Positions 15,434 through 23,902 are shown, numbered from the stretch's first letter. The stretch: 26,932 bases of DNA from Succinatimonas sp. UBA6849 (GCA_002449335.1 DKDL01000047.1:17079-44010); one strand, 5' to 3'. Notes: generated by a model from the sequence alone, not told the origin. Translations and numbers: made by a program.

Positions 15434-15551
15434 CAGTCTTGATACTAAATTTTAAGCTTTTCATGACTTGAGTTTTTTAGCGTAAGCTTAAAACTATCTT
15501 TTAACTTCGTTAATTCATGTTCATTATTAGCTTCTTTCTCTACTAGAGCTA

Positions 15552-15578
15552 ACGTTTATCAATGCACGTTTATCAATG
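15552..15578. repeat. 14-bp tandem duplication
   Basis: ACGTTTATCAATG occurs at 15552-15564 and again at 15566-15578 (period 14). It is followed by the dyad CAATG-TGA-CATTG (15574-15586) and then the TACAAT box. Confidence 0.6.
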
Positions 15579-15797
15579 TGACATTGTGGTACAATCAAGG
15601 CTATTAATTCTCTACCTATTAATGTTGCAGATATTTGTCTTATTATGAGTTTTTACTAAGAGTAAAAAGTCCTTAAAAGGTAGCTTTCAAAGACAACTTT
15701 AAAAGTATGCTCTTAAAATAAAACTCTAAAATCATCACAGAGTAAGAGAGTAAGGAAGCATAAGACAAAAGCAGAGCTGTGACACTTGACAGGTAAT

Positions 15798-15839
15798 GTA
15801 CGATAAAGACAGTACGATAAAGAACGTACGCATAAACTA
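15798..15839. repeat. three-copy 14-bp tandem repeat (iteron-like)
   Basis: GTACGATAAAGA is repeated exactly at 15798 and 15812, with a third diverged copy GTACGCATAAAC at 15826, all at a 14-bp period. It starts 6 bp after a perfect TTGACA hexamer and occupies the place where a -10 box would be expected, suggesting repeated protein-binding sites. Confidence 0.6.
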
Positions 15840-15938
15840 TTCACACAGTTATGTTCATTTACTATGGTTTCAGGCACCAGATACATGCCTTTACCTAAGA
15901 AATGGAGAACATAACTTTTATTATTTAGGAGCGATACT

Positions 15939-16943
15939 GTGGCAATGAAACTGGCTATTTACGGTTATGATACTGATATTGGTAAACTTGTGATTGAAAC
16001 CATTGAAGAACAGGATCTCTCTTTTGATGATGTATTTCCATTATCTCCATTAACCGGCGAATATGACGCAGTTCAAATCAAAGGTCAGAACTATTTTGTT
16101 CAACCCGTTGAGGAATTCGATTTTTCAAAAGCTGATGTAGCTTTATTTTTAACTACTCAGGATGAGTCTCAGCACTGGATTAATGCTGCTCGTGAAAAAG
16201 GCTGTATAGTCATTGATGACAGCCATTTATTTAACGGTGATGACAAGACTGTAACCATCGTACCTGAAATCAATCCTTTTGATATTAAAAAGGCTATTGA
16301 AAACCGTTTGGTAATTCCTGCTCTGGCACCATCTGTTCAGTTATGTTTAGCTTTATCAGTGCTGCATGATGAGTATGGTATTGCAAGAGCTACTGTAACC
16401 TCTATGGAGTCAGTGTCAGAGTTCGGTCGTTTAGGCACTGAAACTTTAGCTCATGAGTCAACCTTACTTTTAAATGGTATGGCAGCAGAGCATCAGGGCT
16501 TCCCAGCTCAGTTGGCTTTTAACCTGCATACTAGAATGGGCTTACTTGAGGATAACGGTTATTCAGATCATGAGAATGCGATTACTCATGAGGTTTCACG
16601 TATCCTCGGTCGTTTCGAGCGTGGCTTTGATATTACCTGTATTCAGGTACCAGTCTTCTATGGTCACACTATGGTAGTTAATGTTGATCTTGAGGATAAG
16701 GCAACCTTAGAAGAGGTAAAGCAGGCTTTTGATGCTTCAGAGTATGTAACTGTAGCCTCTGAAGATGATGTTTTATCTCCCGTAGCAGATATCATCAATG
16801 AGAGAACAGTAATGCTTACAAGATTAAAGCAGGATAAGCCTGGTTCAAAATCGTACAGCTTTGTGATCATGATGGATAACACCAGAAGAGGCGAAGCTAT
16901 TTCTTGCGTTGAAATAGCAAAATTGATTGCAAAATCACTCTAA
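15939..16943 (+). CDS. usg: Usg, aspartate-semialdehyde dehydrogenase-like protein
   Basis: A 334-aa homolog of E. coli USG-1: VIPEINPF-like (VPEINPF), PVFYGHTMVVNV and the closing MMDNTRRGEAI segment match that family. The fold is that of aspartate-semialdehyde dehydrogenase, a Rossmann domain plus a catalytic/dimer domain. The catalytic Cys motif NCTT of true Asd is replaced by ALAPSVQ (Ala at about 130), and the Gly-rich nucleotide loop is degenerate (GYDTDIG), so Asd activity is not expected; the cellular role is unknown. GTG is chosen as the start because AGGAG (15927-15931) lies 7 nt before it; the ATG two codons later would be 13 nt away. Usg next to fimV is a conserved gammaproteobacterial arrangement, although here fimV has its own promoter. 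Confidence 0.88.
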   Translation: MAMKLAIYGYDTDIGKLVIETIEEQDLSFDDVFPLSPLTGEYDAVQIKGQNYFVQPVEEFDFSKADVALFLTTQDESQHWINAAREKGCIVIDDSHLFNGDDKTVTIVPEINPFDIKKAIENRLVIPALAPSVQLCLALSVLHDEYGIARATVTSMESVSEFGRLGTETLAHESTLLLNGMAAEHQGFPAQLAFNLHTRMGLLEDNGYSDHENAITHEVSRILGRFERGFDITCIQVPVFYGHTMVVNVDLEDKATLEEVKQAFDASEYVTVASEDDVLSPVADIINERTVMLTRLKQDKPGSKSYSFVIMMDNTRRGEAISCVEIAKLIAKSL

Positions 16944-16961
16944 TCTGTAAAATGTGCACAC

Positions 16962-17038
16962 TTTATGCATAACTTTTCCCAAAAATGGGATCTGACTTTA
17001 TTTTGACTGGTCCCATTTTGAGTAGAATAATGCATAAA
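16962..17038. promoter_or_regulatory. nested inverted repeats over the fimV promoter
   Basis: Inner arms AAAATGGGA (16982-16990) and TCCCATTTT (17011-17019) are a perfect 9-bp inverted repeat. Outer arms TTTATGCATAA (16962-16972) and TAATGCATAAA (17028-17038) are inverted with one mismatch, and each contains the palindrome ATGCAT. The right outer arm overlaps the -10 box and the inner right arm lies in the spacer, so this may be an operator. The inner hairpin could also slow usg transcription. Confidence 0.5.
17003..17031 (+). promoter_or_regulatory. fimV sigma-70 promoter
   Basis: TTGACT (17003-17008, 5/6), a 17-bp spacer and AATAAT (17026-17031, 5/6). The predicted start near 17038 leaves a 19-nt leader with AGGGG before the ATG at 17057. 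This excludes the in-frame ATGs at 16985 and 17030 as fimV starts. Confidence 0.65.
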
Positions 17039-17056
17039 AATAGGGGTTGTTTAGTT

Positions 17057-20000
17057 ATGCACGCTTACAAAAAAGCACTTTTATCTGTAGCTTTATCTTT
17101 TTTATTACCGTTTTCGGCAATGTCTGCTGATGATGACGGTACTTTTACTATTACTATTCAAGGTCCTGAAGTTGAGGATACAGCTCCTCAAGTGCAGCCT
17201 GTACAGCCAGTTCGTAGAACTCCTGTAAGACGTGCAACTCCAAGACAGAACAGACAGGCTCCAGTTAATGCAACTGCAACCAGAACACCTTCAGCTACAG
17301 TAAATCAACAACCTCAGACTGTAAGAAGTGCTACAACTGCTACTACTACCACAACTCAGGCTCAGCAGACCCCAGCTAGAACCTATACAGTATCACAGGG
17401 TGATACTATTTGGTCAGTTGCTCACCGCTACTTACCACAAGATAGAAGTGTTAATGAATTCCAGATTGTTGCCTCAATTTATAGAAATAACCGCGGTGCA
17501 TTCGGTCAGGGCAACGTCAACAACCTTTTAAGAACTACTATTACTATTCCTCCTGTATCAGAGATAGCAAGAGAGACAACTGATACCGGCTCAAAGCTGT
17601 TAGCATCTGGCAGTATGACTTTACCTCCATTAGGTAATGCTCCTGTTGCAGCTAACACTGCTAATACCACAACTCCTGCAACAATTACACCAACCAGCCA
17701 AAGACCAATGCAGACACTTTCTGATAACGATATCCCACAGTACACTGCGACTGAGACCAAGATTAAGAAGTTACAGGAAGAAGAGGCTAAAAAAGATCTC
17801 TCTGTGGCAATGCCTGAGAATACTCGTGGTTCTGATTTGGATAAAAATCAGGCTACAGAACAGACTGTATCTACTGATAATTCACAGACTAATGCCAATA
17901 ATCCAAAGCAGGCTTCTGTAAAAGCTATGAGCGCTGATCTTGCAGCTGCTGCTGTGGATGCTCAATCAATCAGAATTATGCTCGAAGGCAATAAGAAAGC
18001 TATTGATGAGAAAACTAAGGTCCTCGAGCAACAGTTAGCCGAAGCTATGGACAGAATGAAGAAAACTTCAGCAGCTACTGCTAAAACAGCTGCTGACAGT
18101 GTTTCTACTCTAGCTTCTCAGTATGACAATATTATTTCAGGTCTTCAGCAGGACATCATTGAGATCAAAGGTAACATCTCAAAGCTCTCTCAGGACAATG
18201 ACAGAATGAGAGAGATGCTACTTGCTAATGATGAAAAGATTGAGGATATGCAGTTACAGCTGTCTCAATTCTCTGTAAGTACACCTACATCTGTAGTTGA
18301 TCTTGATAAGCCTGTCATGATGATCTTATTTGGCGCAGGCTTATTAGCACTAGTACTGATGATCATCTTCTTAATCATCAAGTTAAAGTCACGTGCAAGC
18401 GCTAAGATGACTGATGACTTTGATGTTGAAGATGATTTCTCATCTGATGATACCTTGTTATCTGACGAGAACGGTTCTATTGATCTTGAAGCTCCTGTAT
18501 CAGGTGAAGATGAGCCTGATACTTCAGATGTTCCTCAAAAAGAACAGGATAAGAACAACAACTCTATAAACTCTCCATCTGATACTGCATCTGATGTTGA
18601 AGCTGCTTTAAATGAGAAAAAGCAGGCTGATGCTGAGACTGCTGCACCAGAAGAACAGGCTGCACCTGCTGAAAATAATGCTGCAACTGATAACTTTACT
18701 GCAACAGATGATGGCAATAATCAAAAGGATGCAGCTCAGGAAGCTTGGGATAATGCTGCTACTACAAATTCAGCTGATGAGTCTAAAGACGATAAGGCTG
18801 TAATGGATGAGTGGTCAAAGGCTTTAGATGAGCAGTCTGGTAACGAGCAGAACGTTGATCTTGGACAGGATGAGAATAAAGATACCTCTCAGGATGATAT
18901 GGCATCAGCTTGGGAAGCTGCTTTGAACGAACAGGAAAACGCTGAAAAGAAAGACGACAGTGCTAAGTCTGATGACGAGGCAATGGCTGATGCCTGGAGC
19001 GCAGCTCTAAATGAGCAGAAAGAAGCTGAGGAAAAGGCATCTGATGATAAGTCTGATGACAAAGCAAATGCCCAAAAGTCTGAAGAAGAGGCTATGGCAG
19101 ACGCTTGGAGTGCAGCTTTAAACGAACAGAACAACGCTGAACAGAGTAACGCACAACAAAATCAGCCTGAAGAAAAGTCAGAGGACAAAGCTAGTGCCCC
19201 AAAGTCTGAAGAAGAGGCAATGGCTGATGGCTGGAGTGCTGCCTTAAATGAACAGAATAACGCTGAACAGAATCAGACCGAATCACAACCTTCTGAAGAT
19301 GAAGTGTCAGAAGAGCCAGCTGCTGACATTCCAACAGATGAGACTGTAGCTGATGATAAGTCTGATGTTAAAGCTAATACCCCAACGTCTGAAGCAGAAG
19401 CTATTGCTGAGGCAATGAGCAAAGCTCGTGATGACAATGGCTCAGATACTGCTGACAATACTCAGAACGCAACTCCTGATGTCGCAGAGTCTGATAATGA
19501 TAATGTAGATATTGATTCTATTGTTGATGATGCTAATGCAAATGTAGCAGACAAGACAACAGAAACAGCTCCTGATGCAACAACTTCAACTGATGATGTC
19601 GCAGACACCATTCTTACAGATGATGTAAAGGTAGAAGATGTCAGTGAAGATGAACTTCTAAATGGCATCTCAGAGAATACAGACAAGATTTTAGAAGAAA
19701 ATCATGTAGCTCCTGAGAATTTAGATGTAAGCGCAGAAAACACAACTGACGATACAGCATCAAACGCTGATACAGATAATGTTGCAGCAGATGATACTGA
19801 AGTCCCTCAGGATACAGATACAAGTGAGCCTGCAGAGGCTTCTGCTGAAGAAAATTCTACAAAAGAAGAAGATCCTCAAGAGCAGCTTTCAGGTGAAGAA
19901 AAAGCTTTCTTAGAGTCAATGTCTGATAAGTCAAACTCTGATACTGCAACAGACAATAAAGATACTGAGATTGATCCTGAATTTGATGCAGAACCTTCAG

Positions 20001-21436
20001 AGCAAACTCAAGACAACATCCCTGATGCTAATGCAGATGTAGTACCTCAAGACGAGATCCCTGCTAACAAGTCAGTTGGTAGCAATGTTGATGAAGTTTT
20101 AAATGATGATCTTAATTTAGAAGATCTCCTAAACGGTAATGACAATGTTGTTGATGCTCCTGAAGAGACTGAAACTCCTCAAGAGCAAGCTCAAGGTGTA
20201 GAGACCTTTGATGCAATCCCAGAGGATGAAGAGAACTTACAAGAGCACACTATCGACGAAGAGCCTGATACAGACTCAGATAGCACAGATTCAGACGACA
20301 CAGAAACATCAGACACAGAAACATCAGACACAGAAACATTAGATGCTGAACCAATTTCTTCCGATGATAACTTTGACAGTGAAGATACAGAGCCTGAGTT
20401 TGAAGAGAGCGAACCAGTTGACAACACAGACGACAACGAGATTGAAGAAGCTCAAGAGTCTCCTGTAGAAGATGCTGATTTTGACACTGATGTTGAGGAC
20501 AACAATACAGCAGATGGCGCTTCTGATGATAACAGTGCTGATGATATCTACGTTGAAGATACCAACGTTGAAAACACTGATGACAACAATGACATCGGTG
20601 ATATTCAGTCTAAGTCAGAGCAGGAAATCTTTAACAACGATACGACTGATGACAACAGTAAAGATGAGAACGGCGTAGTTTCATGGGCTGTACCTGATGA
20701 CGACTTTGATATCGTAGGTCAGGGTAAAGATGCTGATGCTACCGTTTCTAATGAACCAGTTTCAGAGACTTCTGGAAAGGATACAAAAGAAGCAGAAAAC
20801 ACAGATACCTCTGATGTTGAGAATACAAAAGCTCAAGAGCAGGAAACAGAGCCTCAAGTTGCAGATACTGATGATTCATCAGAAGATGCTCAGGCTTTAG
20901 ATGATCTTGAACAAAGATTGAGTGCTTCAAAAGCTCAGTATGATACTGGCGCTGATGAGGATATCATGAACATGCTAAGTGGCGGTGTTCATGACGATTT
21001 ACCTCATGAAAGTGAAAAAGCCTTTACAGATGATGAAATCGCTTCAATGATGAGTTCTGCTAATGCTGTTGATCCTAAGAGTATCCCTGAGGATAACTTA
21101 GCTTTAGATGAACCTGTTGAAGAAAAAGTAACTGATACAGATACTTCTGAAGATCATTCTTTAGAGAATGTAGCAGATACCATTGGACCTATCAGCTCTG
21201 ATTCTGACGATTATGAGAATGGGGCTGACAACCTAAACTCTGATGGTTCTGACAATTTTGATGGATTAAATGCAAAGCAGCATCAGTACTATGTTGATGA
21301 GCTGAATCTTGCTAGACTGTACTTTGAGACAGGTGATACCGAAGAGGCCTTAAAGATCATTGATGATGTCAAGGAAAACGGTAGCTCAGATCTTAAAGAA
21401 GAAGCTTCAAAGATTATAGAGACATATGGCAACTAA
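17057..21436 (+). CDS. fimV: polar hub/pilus assembly protein FimV (HubP-like)
   Basis: An inner-membrane, peptidoglycan-binding polar organiser of 1459 aa. The start MHAYKKALL gives a clean signal peptide (cleavage after SAMSA, about residue 24); the frame extends further upstream, but the promoter lies there. Domains: a Pro/Thr/Gln-rich linker; a LysM domain (about 109-165, YTVSQGDTIWSVA…); a periplasmic coiled coil (about 295-405); one TM helix (419-442); a very long Asp/Glu/Ser/Thr-rich cytoplasmic region; and a short C-terminal FimV/TPR-like domain (QYYVDELNLARLYFETGD…, last about 55 residues). The cytoplasmic part holds five repeats of MADAWSAALNEQ type starting at residues 583, 615, 643, 680 and 722. 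FimV/HubP proteins gather type IV pili, flagellar, chemotaxis and chromosome-segregation factors at the pole. It overlaps the next gene by 11 nt. Confidence 0.93.
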   Translation: MHAYKKALLSVALSFLLPFSAMSADDDGTFTITIQGPEVEDTAPQVQPVQPVRRTPVRRATPRQNRQAPVNATATRTPSATVNQQPQTVRSATTATTTTTQAQQTPARTYTVSQGDTIWSVAHRYLPQDRSVNEFQIVASIYRNNRGAFGQGNVNNLLRTTITIPPVSEIARETTDTGSKLLASGSMTLPPLGNAPVAANTANTTTPATITPTSQRPMQTLSDNDIPQYTATETKIKKLQEEEAKKDLSVAMPENTRGSDLDKNQATEQTVSTDNSQTNANNPKQASVKAMSADLAAAAVDAQSIRIMLEGNKKAIDEKTKVLEQQLAEAMDRMKKTSAATAKTAADSVSTLASQYDNIISGLQQDIIEIKGNISKLSQDNDRMREMLLANDEKIEDMQLQLSQFSVSTPTSVVDLDKPVMMILFGAGLLALVLMIIFLIIKLKSRASAKMTDDFDVEDDFSSDDTLLSDENGSIDLEAPVSGEDEPDTSDVPQKEQDKNNNSINSPSDTASDVEAALNEKKQADAETAAPEEQAAPAENNAATDNFTATDDGNNQKDAAQEAWDNAATTNSADESKDDKAVMDEWSKALDEQSGNEQNVDLGQDENKDTSQDDMASAWEAALNEQENAEKKDDSAKSDDEAMADAWSAALNEQKEAEEKASDDKSDDKANAQKSEEEAMADAWSAALNEQNNAEQSNAQQNQPEEKSEDKASAPKSEEEAMADGWSAALNEQNNAEQNQTESQPSEDEVSEEPAADIPTDETVADDKSDVKANTPTSEAEAIAEAMSKARDDNGSDTADNTQNATPDVAESDNDNVDIDSIVDDANANVADKTTETAPDATTSTDDVADTILTDDVKVEDVSEDELLNGISENTDKILEENHVAPENLDVSAENTTDDTASNADTDNVAADDTEVPQDTDTSEPAEASAEENSTKEEDPQEQLSGEEKAFLESMSDKSNSDTATDNKDTEIDPEFDAEPSEQTQDNIPDANADVVPQDEIPANKSVGSNVDEVLNDDLNLEDLLNGNDNVVDAPEETETPQEQAQGVETFDAIPEDEENLQEHTIDEEPDTDSDSTDSDDTETSDTETSDTETLDAEPISSDDNFDSEDTEPEFEESEPVDNTDDNEIEEAQESPVEDADFDTDVEDNNTADGASDDNSADDIYVEDTNVENTDDNNDIGDIQSKSEQEIFNNDTTDDNSKDENGVVSWAVPDDDFDIVGQGKDADATVSNEPVSETSGKDTKEAENTDTSDVENTKAQEQETEPQVADTDDSSEDAQALDDLEQRLSASKAQYDTGADEDIMNMLSGGVHDDLPHESEKAFTDDEIASMMSSANAVDPKSIPEDNLALDEPVEEKVTDTDTSEDHSLENVADTIGPISSDSDDYENGADNLNSDGSDNFDGLNAKQHQYYVDELNLARLYFETGDTEEALKIIDDVKENGSSDLKEEASKIIETYGN
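18803..19258 (+). repeat. five WxxALxEQ repeats in FimV
   Basis: Repeats start at nt 18803, 18899, 18983, 19094 and 19220. Each encodes an M-(A/D)-x-x-W-x-x-A-L-(N/D)-E-Q peptide, separated by acidic spacers that often contain KSEEEAMAD. Copies 3 to 5 are the most alike in DNA and protein, suggesting recent duplication. Confidence 0.85.
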
Positions 21437-22103
21437 AGAACAGTTAATAGGTCTTGATGACAGTAAATTAGTAAATATTAAAGATGATCCCAGACGCATG
21501 AGCGTGCTCATGTGTGACAGAGACGCAGCCAAGGCATTACCGGATTTATTTTCTGATGCCTTTGATAAAGGTTTTGAACTGCGCATAGCTTCTGCTTACA
21601 GAAGCTTTTATAAGCAGTTTAAAATCTTTGATGACAAGTTCAAAGGCAAACGTCCTGTTTTAGATGCAAATGAAAATCCTATGGACATCAGCACTCTGTC
21701 TGATGAACAAAAAGTTCTGGAAATCATCCGTTTTTCAGCAATTCCTGGCTTTTCACGCCACCATTTTGGTACTGATTTTGATATCTATGCCATCAATCTT
21801 TTACCTCAGGGTAAAGAATTAGAACTTACCGCAAGAGAATATCAAAAGGGCAATTATTTCTACAAATTAGGTCAGTATCTGGCTCAAAACCTCATAAAGT
21901 TCGGTTTTAAGCGCCCATTCAACGGCAAAGGTACTATTGCCTTTGAGCCTTGGCACATCTCTTTTACTAAAAAAGCAGATGAGTGTATTGATGCATTCCC
22001 TGTAGATTTTGCTTTAGAGTACCTGCTCTCATTTAATGAGCCTTGGGTTAAATATGCAGCAGCATATGCTAAAGAACACTATAAGGAGCTTTTAGCTAAA
22101 TGA
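21426..22103 (+). CDS. M15 (VanY-like) D-alanyl-D-alanine/LD-carboxypeptidase
   Basis: A 225-aa zinc peptidase of family M15B. The metal-binding motif S110-R-H112-x-x-G115-x-x-x-D119 and the EPWH motif (E174, H177) are all present, and AYRSFYKQ matches the conserved region of VanY-type enzymes that trim D-Ala from peptidoglycan stem peptides. No signal peptide or membrane segment is visible, so it should stay in the cytoplasm unless secreted in another way. There it could act on recycled muropeptides as an LD-carboxypeptidase (inference). It starts inside the end of fimV (11-nt overlap) and its stop overlaps the trxB start (ATGA), so it is translationally coupled in a fimV-M15-trxB-nudC operon. 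Family is sure; substrate is not. Confidence 0.87.
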   Translation: MATKEQLIGLDDSKLVNIKDDPRRMSVLMCDRDAAKALPDLFSDAFDKGFELRIASAYRSFYKQFKIFDDKFKGKRPVLDANENPMDISTLSDEQKVLEIIRFSAIPGFSRHHFGTDFDIYAINLLPQGKELELTAREYQKGNYFYKLGQYLAQNLIKFGFKRPFNGKGTIAFEPWHISFTKKADECIDAFPVDFALEYLLSFNEPWVKYAAAYAKEHYKELLAK

Positions 22104-23038
22104 GTGAGATCTTAAATACTCTTATCATAGGTTCAGGTCCAGCTGGCTATACTGCAGCTATCTATGCCTGCAGAGCACAATTAGAGCCAGTTTTAGTCTG
22201 TGGCTCAGAGGTTGGCGGTCAGCTTACTACTACACCTGAAATTGAGAACTGGCCTTCACGCTCTGATGCTCCTGATGGATTTTCACTAATGCAGGATATG
22301 TCAAAGCATGCTGAAAAGTTAGGTACCAAGTTCATCTATGATGAAGTTGTAAAAACTGACTTTAAAAATGAGATTAAAGAGGTTTACCTCTCATCTGGTA
22401 ACATTCTAAAAGCTAAGACTGTAATTATCGCAACCGGTGCTAAAGCAAGATATTTAGGTCTTGAGTCTGAGACTCAATACAAAGGCAAAGGCGTTTCAGC
22501 CTGTGCTACCTGCGATGGCTTTTTCTTTAGAGGTAAAGATGTAGCTGTAGTAGGCGGAGGATCTGCTGCCTTTATTGAAGCTTTATATTTAGCTAACCTT
22601 TGCTCTAAAGTTTATTTAATTCACAGAAGAGCAGAGTTTAGAGCTGAAAAGGTCTTAGTAGACAGATTAAAAAAGTTAGAGACAGAAGGTAAGGTTGAAT
22701 TTGTTTTAAATGCCAACGTCAAAGAGATCTTAGGAGATGGTAATCTTGTAAATGGTGTAAAGGTTGAGGTTAACGGACAGGATAGAGATATTGCCCTTTC
22801 AGGTGTTTTCATGGCTATAGGTCATGAACCTTCAACTAAGCCTTTTGCAGGTCAGATTGAACTTTATGACGATGGTACTGTAAAGACAGGCTTCTCAACA
22901 GAGACCTCAACCTCAGTACCAGGTGTCTTTGCAGCTGGTGACTGTGCTGACAGAGTTTACCGTCAGGCCATTACCTCAGCAGGTCAGGGCTGTAAGGCAG
23001 CGTTAGATGCAGAGAAATATCTGCAGAGTAAACTATGA
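22100..23038 (+). CDS. trxB: thioredoxin reductase
   Basis: A 312-aa FAD enzyme transferring electrons from NADPH to thioredoxin in the cytoplasm. Visible are the FAD motif GSGPAG (11-16), the redox-active CATC (135-138), the NADPH-binding GGGSAA (152-157), the HRRxxFRA phosphate-binding segment (175-182) and the closing GDCAD…QAITSAGQGC FAD motif. Length and order match the low-molecular-weight TrxB of E. coli. The ATG overlaps the stop of the M15 gene, and its own stop overlaps the nudC start (ATGA), so the operon is tightly coupled. Confidence 0.96.
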   Translation: MSEILNTLIIGSGPAGYTAAIYACRAQLEPVLVCGSEVGGQLTTTPEIENWPSRSDAPDGFSLMQDMSKHAEKLGTKFIYDEVVKTDFKNEIKEVYLSSGNILKAKTVIIATGAKARYLGLESETQYKGKGVSACATCDGFFFRGKDVAVVGGGSAAFIEALYLANLCSKVYLIHRRAEFRAEKVLVDRLKKLETEGKVEFVLNANVKEILGDGNLVNGVKVEVNGQDRDIALSGVFMAIGHEPSTKPFAGQIELYDDGTVKTGFSTETSTSVPGVFAAGDCADRVYRQAITSAGQGCKAALDAEKYLQSKL

Positions 23039-23862
23039 TCCAAGATTTATTTCCACATCAGTTTTATAACGAGTTCTCTTTAAAAAGAGCACCTTTAGAT
23101 AATGATGAAGTCTTCGTCTTTGACGGTAATAATGTTTTAGTCTCAGGTGATGGAGAGAACTCTCCTTTAGCTTTACCTAAAGCATCAGCATTCAATCAGA
23201 ACGAACTTACCTATCTTTTTAAGATTAATGATAAAGCTTATTTCCTATATACAGGTGAGAACTGCCCATATCTTGATGGTTTTTCTTATATGACCAAAAG
23301 AGTTTTACGCTCTGACAATCCTCGTACTGTTTGCTTTGCTGGCTTTACAGCTTATCAGTTATTCCAATGGTACAGAGTTAATAAGTTCTGTGGTTATTGT
23401 GGCTGCAGAACAGAGCACTCTAAAACAGAGCGTGCATTAGTATGTACTCATTGTGGTAACACCATTTATCCTAAGATTGCTCCAGCGGTAATTGTAGCTG
23501 TAACTGATGGCGATAGCATCGTAGTTACTCAATACAAAGACAGACCATACAGAGGCGTAGCTTTAATTGCAGGTTTCTGTGAGATAGGTGAAACACCAGA
23601 GCAGACCTGTGCCCGTGAAGTTGCAGAAGAAGTAGGCCTTAAGATTAAAAATCTAAGATACTATGGCTCTCAGCCATGGGGAATTGATAGTAATCTGTTG
23701 CTAGGTTATATAGCCGAGGTTGACGGCTCACGTACGATTGTACGTGATGAGAATGAATTAGCTCAAGCTTTATGGAAAAAACGCGAGGAGCTAGAAACTG
23801 CTGATCCTGTAATTTCTCTTACTAAGACTATGATTAAAGCATTCAAAGAGCACGTCTTCTGA
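23035..23862 (+). CDS. nudC: NADH pyrophosphatase NudC (Nudix), variant motif
   Basis: A 275-aa Nudix hydrolase. A four-Cys zinc ribbon (C119, C122, C137, C140) is followed by the Nudix box G180-x5-E-x7-REVAEEVGL, the NudC layout. The family cleaves NADH to NMNH and AMP, and some members remove NAD caps from RNA. The specificity motif SQPWPFPxS of E. coli NudC is changed: here SQPW is followed by GIDSN (212-220), a form I associate with Firmicutes-type NAD+ diphosphatases (from memory). The N-terminal domain is present but diverged. It is the last gene of the fimV operon, overlapping trxB by 4 nt and ending 3 nt before a bidirectional terminator. Confidence is high for the family, moderate for the exact substrate. 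Confidence 0.9.
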   Translation: MIQDLFPHQFYNEFSLKRAPLDNDEVFVFDGNNVLVSGDGENSPLALPKASAFNQNELTYLFKINDKAYFLYTGENCPYLDGFSYMTKRVLRSDNPRTVCFAGFTAYQLFQWYRVNKFCGYCGCRTEHSKTERALVCTHCGNTIYPKIAPAVIVAVTDGDSIVVTQYKDRPYRGVALIAGFCEIGETPEQTCAREVAEEVGLKIKNLRYYGSQPWGIDSNLLLGYIAEVDGSRTIVRDENELAQALWKKREELETADPVISLTKTMIKAFKEHVF

Positions 23863-23865
23863 TCT

Positions 23866-23900
23866 TTTTAATTAGGCTATGTTTCATAGCCTAATTAAAA
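23866..23900. terminator. bidirectional terminator between nudC and dapE
   Basis: TTTTAATTAGGCTATG (23866-23881) and CATAGCCTAATTAAAA (23885-23900) form a perfect 16-bp stem with a TTT loop. It ends both the fimV operon and the convergent dapE transcript. Confidence 0.9.
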
Positions 23901-23902
23901 GC

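Larger units (their letters stand above)
15434..15938. other. 505-bp intergenic region upstream of usg
   Basis: No credible gene here. In order it holds a 10-bp inverted repeat (TTTTAAGCTT 15450-15459 / AAGCTTAAAA 15484-15493), a 14-bp tandem duplication (15552-15578), a TACAAT that could be a -10 box (15590-15595), a small AT-rich hairpin (TTTTTACT 15650-15657 / AGTAAAAA 15661-15668), a perfect TTGACA (15786-15791) and a second 14-bp tandem repeat array (15798-15839). It probably carries the usg promoter and its regulation, but no complete sigma-70 pair is convincing. Confidence 0.55.

Noticed and set aside
15267..15455. Second ORF overlapping the end of the UmuD-like gene
   Set aside because: It lies almost wholly inside the S24 gene in another frame and has no ribosome binding site or domain.
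15650..15668. AT-rich hairpin TTTTTACT/AGTAAAAA as a terminator
   Set aside because: Three-nt loop, low GC stem and no following T-run; far from any gene end.
16985..17056. Longer fimV start at ATG 16985
   Set aside because: It would put 24 residues before a good signal peptide, and the fimV promoter hexamers lie within that stretch; ATG 17057 has AGGGG upstream.
18535..20930. Long minus-strand and alternate-frame ORFs inside fimV
   Set aside because: They are shadows of the Asp/Glu/Ser-rich coding repeat (GAT/GAA/TCT codons read backwards give Ser/Val-rich peptides) with no start signals.
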